A DNA stretch of 51,002 bases, from NCBI GenBank assembly GCA_903825285.1, contig CAIJZY010000049.1:1-51002 (forward strand), read 5' to 3'. Positions 9,240 to 16,377 of the stretch are shown here, in pieces. The position numbers and the translations under genes were made by a program. Origin of the DNA: an uncultured Opitutia bacterium (GTDB lineage Bacteria > Verrucomicrobiota > Verrucomicrobiia > Opitutales > Opitutaceae). The stretch's first letter is position 1; the number at the start of each line of letters is the position of its first letter. The notes under the pieces were generated by a model that saw only the letters and a list, made by a program, of their open reading frames with translations, had not been told where the DNA came from and made no database searches.

Positions 9240-9775
9240 GGCTGCTTGCCGCGGAAGAGGCGCTCGAGCGAGCGCAGCCCGGCGGTCCAACGCCAGCTGC
9301 GCGAGGACTTCAGGCGGCGCAGGTCGGCGTCGAGCTGCGTGAGGCGCTGCTCGCGGTCGGCCGCGTGGACGGCGGCCTCGCCGAGGCGGGCCTCAAGGTG
9401 CTGCCGGCCCGTTGTGAGCCGGCCCACTTGGGCGGTGAGCTCCGCGACGGCCTGCTTCTCCTGCGCGAGCGCCTGCTCGGTGGCCGCGAGCCGGGCCTGC
9501 GTGGTGGCCAGCGTCTCGCTGGTGCCCTGCTGGATGTGCTGCAGGTGCTCGAACTGCGCCTGCAGGCCTGCGCGGTTGTTCTCGGCGTGCGCGGCCTCGT
9601 CCATTTTCTGGTCCGCGAGGGATTGGGCGGCACGGAGCAGTTGCCCGTGCTCGGCGAGCCGCGCGGCGGTCTCGTCGCGCACGTCCTCCAGCTCCATGAT
9701 GCGCACCTGGGCCAGGATCAGCTGCTGGCGGACACGCTGGAGCATTTCTCCGGAGTCCGATGGGGCGGGATTCAT
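9236..9775 (-). CDS. Coiled-coil protein with C-terminal SRSWRWTAGLR motif
   Basis: A 179-residue protein that starts at the ATG 9775-9773 (an alternative start lies 10 codons upstream). Residues 10-155 are a long Glu/Gln/Ala/Leu heptad-like coiled coil with no catalytic motif. It ends with LKSSRSWRWTAGLRSLERLF, a short amphipathic motif often seen beside coiled coils in bacterial polysaccharide glycosyltransferases. It overlaps the next gene by 4 bases, so translation is probably coupled. It may act as a scaffold or length-control partner for the GTs around it, since coiled-coil length controls O-antigen chain length in some ABC-dependent systems. That role is inference only. Confidence 0.8.
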   Translation of the reverse strand: MNPAPSDSGEMLQRVRQQLILAQVRIMELEDVRDETAARLAEHGQLLRAAQSLADQKMDEAAHAENNRAGLQAQFEHLQHIQQGTSETLATTQARLAATEQALAQEKQAVAELTAQVGRLTTGRQHLEARLGEAAVHAADREQRLTQLDADLRRLKSSRSWRWTAGLRSLERLFRGKQP

Positions 9776-9807
9776 GGCTGGATCATCATCAAGGCGCGCC
9801 CGCACGG

Positions 9808-9826
9808 GATGTGAAGTCTATTGTCG
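9808..9826 (-). promoter_or_regulatory. Repeated intergenic motif, copy 1 (promoter or operator candidate)
   Basis: On the minus strand this reads CGACAATAGACTTCACATC. It lies 6 bases after the stop of the GT2 gene and 33 bases before the start of the coiled-coil gene. A 17/19 identical copy occurs at 14779-14797, also just after a stop codon and before the next gene. TAGACT could serve as a -10 element, but I see no convincing -35 at the right distance. Confidence 0.35.
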
Positions 9827-9831
9827 CCGGC

Positions 9832-11094
9832 TCAGGGGGCGCGCAGTCCGAGCTTCCACAGGAACTCGATCCAGGCGCTGCGGCGGAGGTAGCGGAGCAG
9901 CACCGGGTGGCCTTCCAGCTCGCGGGCCGGAAAGGCCCGGCCGTGCGTGCGTTCCCGCAGGAGGGTGATCTCCCGCTGCCCGGTGTCGTGCATGGAATAA
10001 CTGGTCTTCTGGGTGGGATGAACCCGGAAGCAGGCGAGAAAATACGGGATCCGGACGATGCGGGCCCCGGCGGCCTGGAAGCGCAGGAGCAGGTCCCAGT
10101 CGATCGCGAACTTGAAGGAGGTGTCCAGGCCGCCGACGCGGTCCCACAGGCGCCGCCGCCAGAACATGGTTTCCTGCGGGACGAAATCATTCAGCCGCAG
10201 CACCGCGTCATCGTGCCGGGGCATGAACCAGCGCGCGATCTCCCGCGAGGCCTCATCCACGACAATGCGGTGGCCGTAGACCACATCCACCTCCGGGTGC
10301 CGCGCGAAGTAGTCCGCGACATAGGCGAGGGCCCCGGGCTGGTAGTAGTCGTCGGAATTGATCCAGGCCATGAGGTCGTCCGGGCCGCCGGAGGTCTTGG
10401 CAAAGCCGCGCGCGATCGCATCGGCCTGCCCGCCGTCGCGGGTGCTTTCCCAGGCGTGCAGCCGTCCGGCGCGCTCGCGGATGAGCCGGGGACTGTCGTC
10501 CGTCGAGCCGCCGTCCTGCACGACATACTGGCAGTCCACGCCCGGCTGCTCGAGCACGCTACGCAGCGTCTCGTCGAGGAAACGGGCCTGCTGGTACGAC
10601 GGCGTGACGATCGCGATCCGTGGACGGCGCGGGCTCGGGGCGGTGGCCGGGAAGCGTTCCGGCCGGACCGGGCGGGCGGCGTAGGCCATGTGCGCCGGCA
10701 TCTGAAAGAACATGAGCTCGGTCCAGGCGCCACCGCCGAGCCAGAGCGGGATGACCTGGCGCGCGACGCGAACCGGGCGGCTCATGACCGTGTGCCAGGC
10801 GCCGTCGGCCGTCGCGGCCTCGAGGACCACCTGGATGCGTCCGCCCGGCAGGGTGCCGCGAATCTCAATGCCCGTGTTGTCGTCCGGGGCCTCCGGCATG
10901 GCGGCCTTGACGTCCGGGCGGGGCAGGCCGACGACGCCGTCGAGCGTGACGTGGCCCGCGCGGAGGCGGATGGCCCGGATCGGCTGGCCGTCGTCGCCGA
11001 AGCACCAGCCTCGGATAATAACGCACCGGGACAGCCGGTCCCATGCGGCGGGCTGATCGAGGTAAAACCTGGGGGGCGGTGCGGGTGTCTCCAC
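9832..11094 (-). CDS. GT2-family glycosyltransferase with one N-terminal module
   Basis: A 420-residue protein with a GTG start (11094-11092); no in-frame ATG lies between it and the upstream stop. Residues 9-112 are one copy of the module shared with the GTs at 275-4240 and 7302-9239 (CVIIRGWCF...GLPRPDVKAAMP...LEAATADGAW). The GT2 domain covers about 158-370: RIAIVTPSYQQ, QDGGSTDDS, a DGGQADA loop and WINSDDYY (metal site). All catalytic landmarks are present. It probably transfers a sugar from a nucleotide donor in the cytoplasm. A 75-base gap separates it from the transaldolase gene, so it may or may not be in the same operon. Confidence 0.88.
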   Translation of the reverse strand: METPAPPPRFYLDQPAAWDRLSRCVIIRGWCFGDDGQPIRAIRLRAGHVTLDGVVGLPRPDVKAAMPEAPDDNTGIEIRGTLPGGRIQVVLEAATADGAWHTVMSRPVRVARQVIPLWLGGGAWTELMFFQMPAHMAYAARPVRPERFPATAPSPRRPRIAIVTPSYQQARFLDETLRSVLEQPGVDCQYVVQDGGSTDDSPRLIRERAGRLHAWESTRDGGQADAIARGFAKTSGGPDDLMAWINSDDYYQPGALAYVADYFARHPEVDVVYGHRIVVDEASREIARWFMPRHDDAVLRLNDFVPQETMFWRRRLWDRVGGLDTSFKFAIDWDLLLRFQAAGARIVRIPYFLACFRVHPTQKTSYSMHDTGQREITLLRERTHGRAFPARELEGHPVLLRYLRRSAWIEFLWKLGLRAP

Positions 11095-11169
11095 GGGATG
11101 CGGGCTCCGGCCGAGACAAGCGCCGGGCTTCCGCGATGGAAAGGCAATTACCCGGCCTGCGCGAAGGTG

Positions 11170-11889
11170 CTAGAGCTTGAACCCGGCGTCGGTCGAGTCC
11201 TTCACGAACGTCTTCACGGTGTCGAGCGACAGCGCGTCGAGCGTCATGCCCAGCATCTTGGCGGCCTTGGCGAGGATGTCGTGCGGGACGGTGATGATCT
11301 GGCAGCCGCACTCCTCAGCCTGGAAGAGATTGAGGACCTCGCGTGTGCTCGCCCAGAGCAGCTCGGCCTTGGGCTGGCCCTCGAGGAGCGGCACGCAGGC
11401 GCGCATCAGCGGCATGGGGTCCACGCCGGAGTCGGCGATCCGGCCGGCGAACACCGACACGACGGAGGGCACAGCGGGGTTGAGCGCGGCGGCGACGCCG
11501 GCGACCTGTTTGAGCGAGAACAGGGCGGTGACGTTGAGCTTCACGCCCTCCTGGCCGAGGTCGCGGATCAGCGGGAGCGAGGATTCGCCGCGGGAGTTCG
11601 TGATCGGGATCTTGACGTAGACGTTCGCGCCCCAGGACTTGATCTTGGCGGCCTGGCGGCGCATCTCGGAAAACTCATCGGAGAAGACCTCCAGCGAGAT
11701 GGGCTTCGCGGTGACCGTCTGCAGGATGTCCTTGGCGAACGCCTCGTAGTCCTTGATCCCGGCCTTTTTCATGAGGCTCGGGTTGGTGGTCAGGCCCTTG
11801 ATGTAGGGCTTGGCGTAGAGGTCGAGGATGCCGGCTTTGTCGGCGCCATCGGCGAAGAGCTGGATCTTGAGATCGGCAAGGGATTTCAT
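11170..11889 (-). CDS. Transaldolase / fructose-6-phosphate aldolase-like enzyme
   Basis: A 239-residue class I aldolase of the short transaldolase family. Residues 32-39 (GLTTNPSL) and Lys93 in YVKIPIT (the Schiff-base lysine) are clear, and the length fits the family. Transaldolases interconvert sedoheptulose-7-phosphate plus glyceraldehyde-3-phosphate with fructose-6-phosphate plus erythrose-4-phosphate. The start codon overlaps the stop of the GmhB-like phosphatase gene (ATGA), and GmhA-, HddA- and HddC-type genes lie nearby. I therefore infer a dedicated supply of sedoheptulose-7-phosphate, the first substrate of heptose activation. A fructose-6-phosphate aldolase activity cannot be excluded from sequence. 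Confidence 0.88.
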   Translation of the reverse strand: MKSLADLKIQLFADGADKAGILDLYAKPYIKGLTTNPSLMKKAGIKDYEAFAKDILQTVTAKPISLEVFSDEFSEMRRQAAKIKSWGANVYVKIPITNSRGESSLPLIRDLGQEGVKLNVTALFSLKQVAGVAAALNPAVPSVVSVFAGRIADSGVDPMPLMRACVPLLEGQPKAELLWASTREVLNLFQAEECGCQIITVPHDILAKAAKMLGMTLDALSLDTVKTFVKDSTDAGFKL

Positions 11890-12488
11890 GCAGGGGAAAT
11901 TTTCACGGGATTGAGGTTTCCGGCTTCCGGGTGGGCAAGGATAATTCGGGCGGCCTCGGGAAAGCTGCGCACGGTGAAGTCCGGCGCAACTCGCAGCGAC
12001 TCTTCATAGCCGAGGTCGATGAACACCGTGCGCACACCGGCGTTGTGGCCGCAGTCAATGTCGCGCCAGCGGTCGCCGATCATCCAGGAGCGCGCGAGAT
12101 CAAGGCCGAGGTCCCGGGCGGCCTCCAGCAGCATGCCCGGCGCGGGCTTGCGGCGCGGGTCCTCGGGTTCGCCGTCGCGTCCGGCCGCATAGCAGACCTC
12201 GACCGCGGCAATCTCCGGGATGAGCTGGCGCAGTCGGGCGTGCATGGCCTCGACCACGGCCTGCGGCTGGGTGCCGCGGCCGACATCGGGCTGGTTGGTC
12301 GCGACCACGAGCGTGTAGCCGGCCGCGTGCAGGGCGCGGCAGGCCTCGGGCACGCCCGGGAAGAGCTGGAATTCGGCGACCGACGCCGGGGCATAGGGCA
12401 TGCCCGCGCGGACGACCGGGACGTTCAGCGTGCCGTCGCGGTCCACAAAAACGGCGCGGCGATTGGGCGGAGGCGGGGAGGGAGGCAC
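11886..12488 (-). CDS. gmhB: HAD-IIIA phosphatase, D-glycero-D-manno-heptose-1,7-bisphosphate 7-phosphatase-like
   Basis: A 200-residue HAD-family hydrolase. I place the start at the GTG 12488-12486, just after the stop of the methyltransferase-GT2 gene at 12509; no ATG is available, and the frame further upstream is a shadow of that gene. Residues 14-22 hold VDRDGTLN (nucleophile Asp plus general acid Asp). Then VVATNQPDVGRG, RRKPAPGMLLEA and SWMIGDRWRDIDCGHNAG follow the GmhB pattern. The Cys-x-His...Cys-x-Cys zinc site typical of GmhB is mostly missing, with one Cys left in VEVCYAAGRDGE. The stop overlaps the transaldolase start. Expected role: removal of the 7-phosphate during GDP-heptose synthesis. 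The histidinol-phosphatase branch of the same family is the alternative. Confidence 0.8.
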   Translation of the reverse strand: MPPSPPPPNRRAVFVDRDGTLNVPVVRAGMPYAPASVAEFQLFPGVPEACRALHAAGYTLVVATNQPDVGRGTQPQAVVEAMHARLRQLIPEIAAVEVCYAAGRDGEPEDPRRKPAPGMLLEAARDLGLDLARSWMIGDRWRDIDCGHNAGVRTVFIDLGYEESLRVAPDFTVRSFPEAARIILAHPEAGNLNPVKISPA

Positions 12489-12508
12489 GGGCGCGGCGAC
12501 TGGGCCGA

Positions 12509-13927
12509 TCAGACGAACTTCAGTTTCCGGGCCGCGAAGAGCACCATGCGCAGCAGCAGCCAGCCGTGGCTCCACCGCTGGATGTTGGTGGTGCCGTAGG
12601 TCCGCTGCCGGTAGCGGATGGGCACGTCGGCGATCTTGAGGTTGAGCTTGGCCGCGCCGAACAGCAGGTCGAAGTCGCCGAAGGGATCGAAGTCGCCGAA
12701 GTAGGCGCGATTGGCGGCGATCCGCTCGTAGTGCTCGCGCGTGAGCACCTTGGTGCCGCACAGCGTGTCCTTCACCTGCTGGCCGAGCAGCCACGTGAAG
12801 ATGAGGCCGAAGGTCTTGTTCGCGCAGAGATTCAGGAACTGCATCGCCTCCTCGTCCATGGGGTAGACCAGGCGCACGCCGTTCGCGAACTCGGCCCGGC
12901 CGCTGGCGATCACGTCGTAGAACTTCGGGAGCTCCTCCGGCGGCATGGTGAGATCGGCGTCGAGGATCATGAGCACGTCGCCCGTCGCGACGGCGAAGCC
13001 CAGGCGCACGGCGTCGCCCTTGCCGCGGCCGGTCTGCTGCAGGTGCTTGATCTTGAGCGCCGGGTTTTCCCGGACGACCCGCTGGATCTGCTCCCAGGTG
13101 TCGTCGCGCGAGTGGCCCTCGACAAAGATCAGCTCGGTGCCCCCGCCCATCTGCGGCGTGCGCCGGACGGCGTCGGCGATGTTGCCGGCCTCGTTGCGGG
13201 CGGGGATGACGACGGAGACCGTGAGCGGGCGTGCGGCCCGCGGCACGCTGGGCCGGGCGATGCAGAAGACCGTTAGGCAGAGCCAGCTGACGAAGGGCGC
13301 GAGCCAGCGGTTGAACAGCGTCATGATCCCGAGGCAGGGCACCGGGAACAGCATGCGCGGCTGCACCACGACGGGGCTCCAATCAGCCAGCTGGAGGAGA
13401 TTGCGCACGTCGGCGGTGCTCAGCCAGCTGCTCTGGGGCTGGCGGGCCTTCACGCCGAGGAACCGGGCCAGCGAAAGCGCCGGCCGCCAGAGGCCCGAGT
13501 GATAATTGAGGATCAGGCGGGTGTTGGCGTGCGACACCCGGTGCAGCTGCCGGAAGATCTGCTGGACATCGGCGGCGAAGTTCAGCGTGTCCGAGATGAT
13601 GATGTAGTCGTACGGGCCGGGCAGCTCGAGAAACTCACCGGACTGGACATGGAACACGGCCCCGGGCACGCGGGCGGCCGCCGCCTTGAGCTGGACCGCG
13701 GAGAGGTCGATGCCGGTCTTGCGCGTGGCGTGGAGGCCGGCGAGCAGTTCTCCGGAGCCGCAGCCGATCTCGAGCACCGAGGCGTCCGCGGGGATCAGCA
13801 GGTTGTAGTAATGGGCCAGCAGCCGGTGGTAGCCGCGGGAGAAATAATTCGGCGTCGTCGGTGCGGCGTCGTAGAAGGCGCGGATTTTTTCCAGGTGCGA
13901 CTGCGTGAGCTCGGAGACGGTGCTCAT
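12509..13927 (-). CDS. Methyltransferase-GT2 fusion protein
   Basis: A 472-residue two-domain protein. The ATG at 13927-13925 overlaps the stop of the preceding methyltransferase gene (ATGA). The N-terminal part (about 1-190) is a class I SAM methyltransferase: VLEIGCGSGELLAGL is the SAM-binding motif, with GIDLSAVQLKAA as the acidic loop. The C-terminal part (about 235-440) is a GT2 domain: SVVIPARNEAGNI, FVEGHSRDDT, MILDADLTMPPEEL (metal-binding DxD), then RTYGTTNIQRWSHGW. That end resembles processive or DPM-like GT2 proteins. The gene lies in the heptose block. Coupling sugar transfer with methylation in one chain suggests capping or modification of a residue as it is added (inference). 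Confidence 0.88.
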   Translation of the reverse strand: MSTVSELTQSHLEKIRAFYDAAPTTPNYFSRGYHRLLAHYYNLLIPADASVLEIGCGSGELLAGLHATRKTGIDLSAVQLKAAAARVPGAVFHVQSGEFLELPGPYDYIIISDTLNFAADVQQIFRQLHRVSHANTRLILNYHSGLWRPALSLARFLGVKARQPQSSWLSTADVRNLLQLADWSPVVVQPRMLFPVPCLGIMTLFNRWLAPFVSWLCLTVFCIARPSVPRAARPLTVSVVIPARNEAGNIADAVRRTPQMGGGTELIFVEGHSRDDTWEQIQRVVRENPALKIKHLQQTGRGKGDAVRLGFAVATGDVLMILDADLTMPPEELPKFYDVIASGRAEFANGVRLVYPMDEEAMQFLNLCANKTFGLIFTWLLGQQVKDTLCGTKVLTREHYERIAANRAYFGDFDPFGDFDLLFGAAKLNLKIADVPIRYRQRTYGTTNIQRWSHGWLLLRMVLFAARKLKFV

Positions 13928-14694
13928 GACGCACCCTCCTTCTCGAGCACGATCAGCAGGCGCGCGGCAAAGAGGCGGGGGAAGGGGCTGGTCACAAAGT
14001 CGAGGCCGCGCATGAGGATGGCCAGGAACGGTCCGCCCAGCCGCGGGCCGGAGAATCCGCCCGAGGTCAGGTAGGCGAACGAGGCGATGGGCTGCACCCG
14101 GGCCACGCGCCATCCCGCCAGGCGGTCCCGGGCCTCGCCCCACCAGAAGTGGCGCGTCGCGGAGGCCTGGATGGCGTAATAGTCCACGTCGTCGGCGGAG
14201 AATCCCGCTGGCGCCTCCCAGACGGTCGGGGCCTTCACGCCCACGGGCTCATGGTGGAACAGGTGGTACACCAGCCGCCCGGTCCAGCTGGCGGCCGGCT
14301 CGAACAGGATCACGCGGCCCCCGGGAGCCAGGACCCGGTGAAACTCGCGCAGGGCGGTGCCAGGGTAGCGCAGGTGGTGCCACACGTCGAACAGGATGAG
14401 GTGGGACACGCTGCCGTCCGCGAAGCTCAGGCGATACGCGTTTTCCTGGCGGTCCAGCCAGGGGTTGGGAAAGAGGTCGGTCGTGATGCACTGCGGGATG
14501 ACTTCCTTGATCGTGCCCATACCCGACCCGAGCTCGACCACGAGCCCGGGGGCCGATTGATCGATGTGGCCGGCGATCAGCCGGTAAAACCGCCGGTAGA
14601 TGTCCTGGAGGAGCGGCTTGCGCTGCCAGGCCTCGCGGTTCCGCAGGATCTCGATGTTGTGCTGCCCCACCGGCAGTGCGACGGACGCTTTCAT
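13924..14694 (-). CDS. Class I SAM-dependent methyltransferase
   Basis: A 256-residue protein. I prefer the ATG at 14694-14692; an in-frame TTG at 14763 would add 23 residues of no recognisable content. SAM-binding signature: LVVELGSGMGTIKEV. Later motifs are LILFDVWHHLRYPGTAL and LAPGGRVILFEPAAS, typical of small-molecule and sugar methyltransferases (Methyltransf_11 type). The C-terminus is hydrophobic and may sit near the membrane. Its stop overlaps the start of the methyltransferase-GT2 fusion, so the two are probably co-translated. The methylated position or sugar is unknown. Confidence 0.82.
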   Translation of the reverse strand: MKASVALPVGQHNIEILRNREAWQRKPLLQDIYRRFYRLIAGHIDQSAPGLVVELGSGMGTIKEVIPQCITTDLFPNPWLDRQENAYRLSFADGSVSHLILFDVWHHLRYPGTALREFHRVLAPGGRVILFEPAASWTGRLVYHLFHHEPVGVKAPTVWEAPAGFSADDVDYYAIQASATRHFWWGEARDRLAGWRVARVQPIASFAYLTSGGFSGPRLGGPFLAILMRGLDFVTSPFPRLFAARLLIVLEKEGAS

Positions 14695-14778
14695 GGGCGC
14701 CGACAAACTGGCCAAGGAGTTGCCGCCAAGGGCGAAACGGACCTCATCATCCCCTTCACTCAACGAACGGCCTCAGGC

Positions 14779-14797
14779 GATGTGAAGTCTAATATCG
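14779..14797 (-). promoter_or_regulatory. Repeated intergenic motif, copy 2 (promoter or operator candidate)
   Basis: On the minus strand this reads CGATATTAGACTTCACATC, 17/19 identical to the copy at 9808-9826. It lies 14 bases after the stop of the GmhA-like gene and 84 bases before the ATG of the methyltransferase gene. The two copies differ only in the A/T-rich part. Function is unproven. Confidence 0.35.
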
Positions 14798-14811
14798 GGT
14801 TGCTCCGGCCG

Positions 14812-15435
14812 CTAGGGTCGAGACCCCTTCGGCTGACCCGGGGCCACCGACTCCCATTTGGTCTGGTTCACCTTCAGGTCGGGGTGGGAGACAAGCAGGT
14901 GCCAGATCACAGCCTGGAAGGCCTCGCTGTGCGGCGTGACGTTGCCCGGGTTGACGGTCGGCACGATCACGCAGGCGTCGGCGACCTTGGCCGTGTGGCC
15001 GCCGTCCTTGCCGACAATCCCGATGACGCGGGCGCCGACCTGCTTCGCCAGCTGCAGGGCGGCGACGAGATTTGGGGAGACGTTCTGCTCCAGGTTGCCG
15101 CCGCCGACGGAGAGGATCAGCAGCGCGTCCTTCGCGTTCAGCCGCGAGCCGCGCAGCCACTCGGCGAACACGCTGGCCCAGCCCTCGTCGTTGGTCCGCG
15201 CGGTGAGCTCGGAGACGTTGTCGGTCGGGGCGTAGGCCTCGAGCCCGGCGATCTTGCGGAAATCGTTCACCGCATGGGAGGCGTTGGCCGCGCTGCCGCC
15301 CACGCCGAGGATGAACAGCCGGCCGCCGCGCGTGCGGACGCCGACCAGCTCGCGGACGCACTTCTCGCAGTCGTCGGGCTTGAGCTTCGCGACGATCTCG
15401 GCCGTTTCCTTCAGGTGCTGGGCGGAGTAGCTCAC
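14812..15435 (-). CDS. gmhA: Phosphoheptose isomerase-like SIS-domain protein
   Basis: A 207-residue sugar isomerase (SIS) domain protein with a GTG start (15435-15433). Residues 40-62 include LGVGGSAANASHAVNDF, the phosphosugar-binding loop of the GmhA family. LILSVGGGN and IGIVGKDGGHTA form the second half of the SIS fold, and the C-terminal EAFQAVIWHLL is also typical. GmhA converts sedoheptulose-7-phosphate to D-glycero-D-manno-heptose-7-phosphate. HddA-, HddC- and GmhB-type genes and a transaldolase lie within 9 kb, which supports this over other SIS functions. Upstream is a 61-base purine/pyrimidine-biased leader with no clear Shine-Dalgarno sequence. Confidence 0.85.
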   Translation of the reverse strand: MSYSAQHLKETAEIVAKLKPDDCEKCVRELVGVRTRGGRLFILGVGGSAANASHAVNDFRKIAGLEAYAPTDNVSELTARTNDEGWASVFAEWLRGSRLNAKDALLILSVGGGNLEQNVSPNLVAALQLAKQVGARVIGIVGKDGGHTAKVADACVIVPTVNPGNVTPHSEAFQAVIWHLLVSHPDLKVNQTKWESVAPGQPKGSRP

Positions 15436-15496
15436 GCGGAAGAAAGGAGCAGGGAGCAGGGGGCAGGGAAAGGAAAATGAAACGAATATCCAGGCG

Positions 15497-16195
15497 CTAC
15501 CGGCCGGCGGTCCGCGCCTTGAGCAGTTGGTCGAGCTCGGCGAGTCCCTCAGGGGAGCCGATCTCGTAGAACCGCTCGCGGACCTCGTAGCCGGCGAGCT
15601 GACGGCGGGCGACCAGGGCCTGTTGCACTTCCGCGAGGTCCACCACCGAGTCGCGCGGGAAGCCGTCGAACGCCGCGGGCCGGAACACGCCGAGCCCGTA
15701 GTCGATATGGCGCATCTGCGGCAGCGGGGCCTGCTTGCTATAGGCCTTGATCGCCCCGGCCTCGAACCAGACGTTGCTGCGGTCGTAGCGGCCGTGGTTC
15801 TCGTAAACCGTCATCAGGCCGGGCTGGGCGGATTGAAGAAAGGACGCACCGACCGCGCGGTAGTCGATGGGCAGGTAGCTGTCGCCGTAGAGGACGTAGA
15901 ACGCATCGCCGAGTCGAGGCAGGGCGCGGATGAGCGCGCCGCCGGTGCCGAGCAGCTTCTCGCCGTCGAAGGCGTAGTCGAGGCGCACGCCCCACTGCGA
16001 ACCGTCGCCGTACCGGGCGGCGATCTGCTCGCCGAGGTGGCCGACGCACAGCACGATCCGGGTCAGGCCGGCCTGCTGCAGCAGGCGGAGCTGGTGGGAG
16101 AAGAACGGCTCACCCGCCACCTCGACAAGCAGCTTGGGAATTTTCTCCGTGATCGGCTGGAGGCGGGTGGCCAGGCCGCCGGCGAGGATTGCCAC
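15497..16195 (-). CDS. hddC: Sugar-1-phosphate nucleotidyltransferase, HddC-like
   Basis: A 232-residue nucleotidyltransferase with a GTG start (16195-16193). The N-terminus MAILAGGLATRLQPITEKIPKL is the nucleotide-binding signature, with an alanine where GTRL is usual. GEKLLGTGGALIRAL and VLYGDSYLPIDY (metal-binding Asp) follow, and the C-terminus has FYEIGSPEGLAELD. Length and motifs fit the short HddC/RfbA-like class without a hexapeptide domain. In the GDP-heptose pathway HddC joins GTP and D-glycero-D-manno-heptose-1-phosphate. Base specificity cannot be read from sequence, so GDP is inferred from the neighbouring HddA-type kinase. Confidence 0.82.
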   Translation of the reverse strand: MAILAGGLATRLQPITEKIPKLLVEVAGEPFFSHQLRLLQQAGLTRIVLCVGHLGEQIAARYGDGSQWGVRLDYAFDGEKLLGTGGALIRALPRLGDAFYVLYGDSYLPIDYRAVGASFLQSAQPGLMTVYENHGRYDRSNVWFEAGAIKAYSKQAPLPQMRHIDYGLGVFRPAAFDGFPRDSVVDLAEVQQALVARRQLAGYEVRERFYEIGSPEGLAELDQLLKARTAGR

Positions 16196-16218
16196 GGGCA
16201 GAGCTGGGGCGGGCGTTT

Positions 16219-16371
16219 TCAGAAGGCGACGTAGATGAAGGGCTGCACGGGTAGCGAGAACCGGTAGAGCATGTAATGGAACAGCACGCCGATGGCCAGC
16301 CCGAGCAGGAAGCGGCCGAGCAGCCGCAGCGGGACGGGGATTTCAACCTTGGGCAGATAACGTGTGAGCAT
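16219..16371 (-). CDS. Small single-pass membrane protein beside the MBOAT/SGNH pair
   Basis: A 50-residue reading frame with an ATG start (16371-16369), 6 bases after the stop of the SGNH-like gene and 23 bases before the HddC-like gene. It has a basic N-terminus (MLTRYLPKVEIPVPLRL), one hydrophobic helix (LLGRFLLGLAIGVLFHYMLY, about residues 17-36) and a short tail ending PFIYVAF. The compact spacing and clean signal-anchor shape argue that it is real. It is probably a third component of the acylation machine, like the short peptides found with some MBOAT systems (DltX-type). I cannot assign it to a named family. Confidence 0.6.
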   Translation of the reverse strand: MLTRYLPKVEIPVPLRLLGRFLLGLAIGVLFHYMLYRFSLPVQPFIYVAF

Positions 16372-16377
16372 GGTCGT

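Noticed and set aside
12489-13382. N-terminal extension of the GmhB-like phosphatase to about 498 residues
   Set aside because: The extension is a frame-shifted reading of the methyltransferase-GT2 gene and has no domain of its own. The phosphatase fits the family when started at 12488.
15440-15478. Purine-rich tract with near-repeats (GGAGCAG, GGAGCAG, GGGGCAG) before the GmhA-like gene
   Set aside because: It is short, interrupted and not repeated elsewhere. It may be only a biased leader, and no regulatory structure could be supported.
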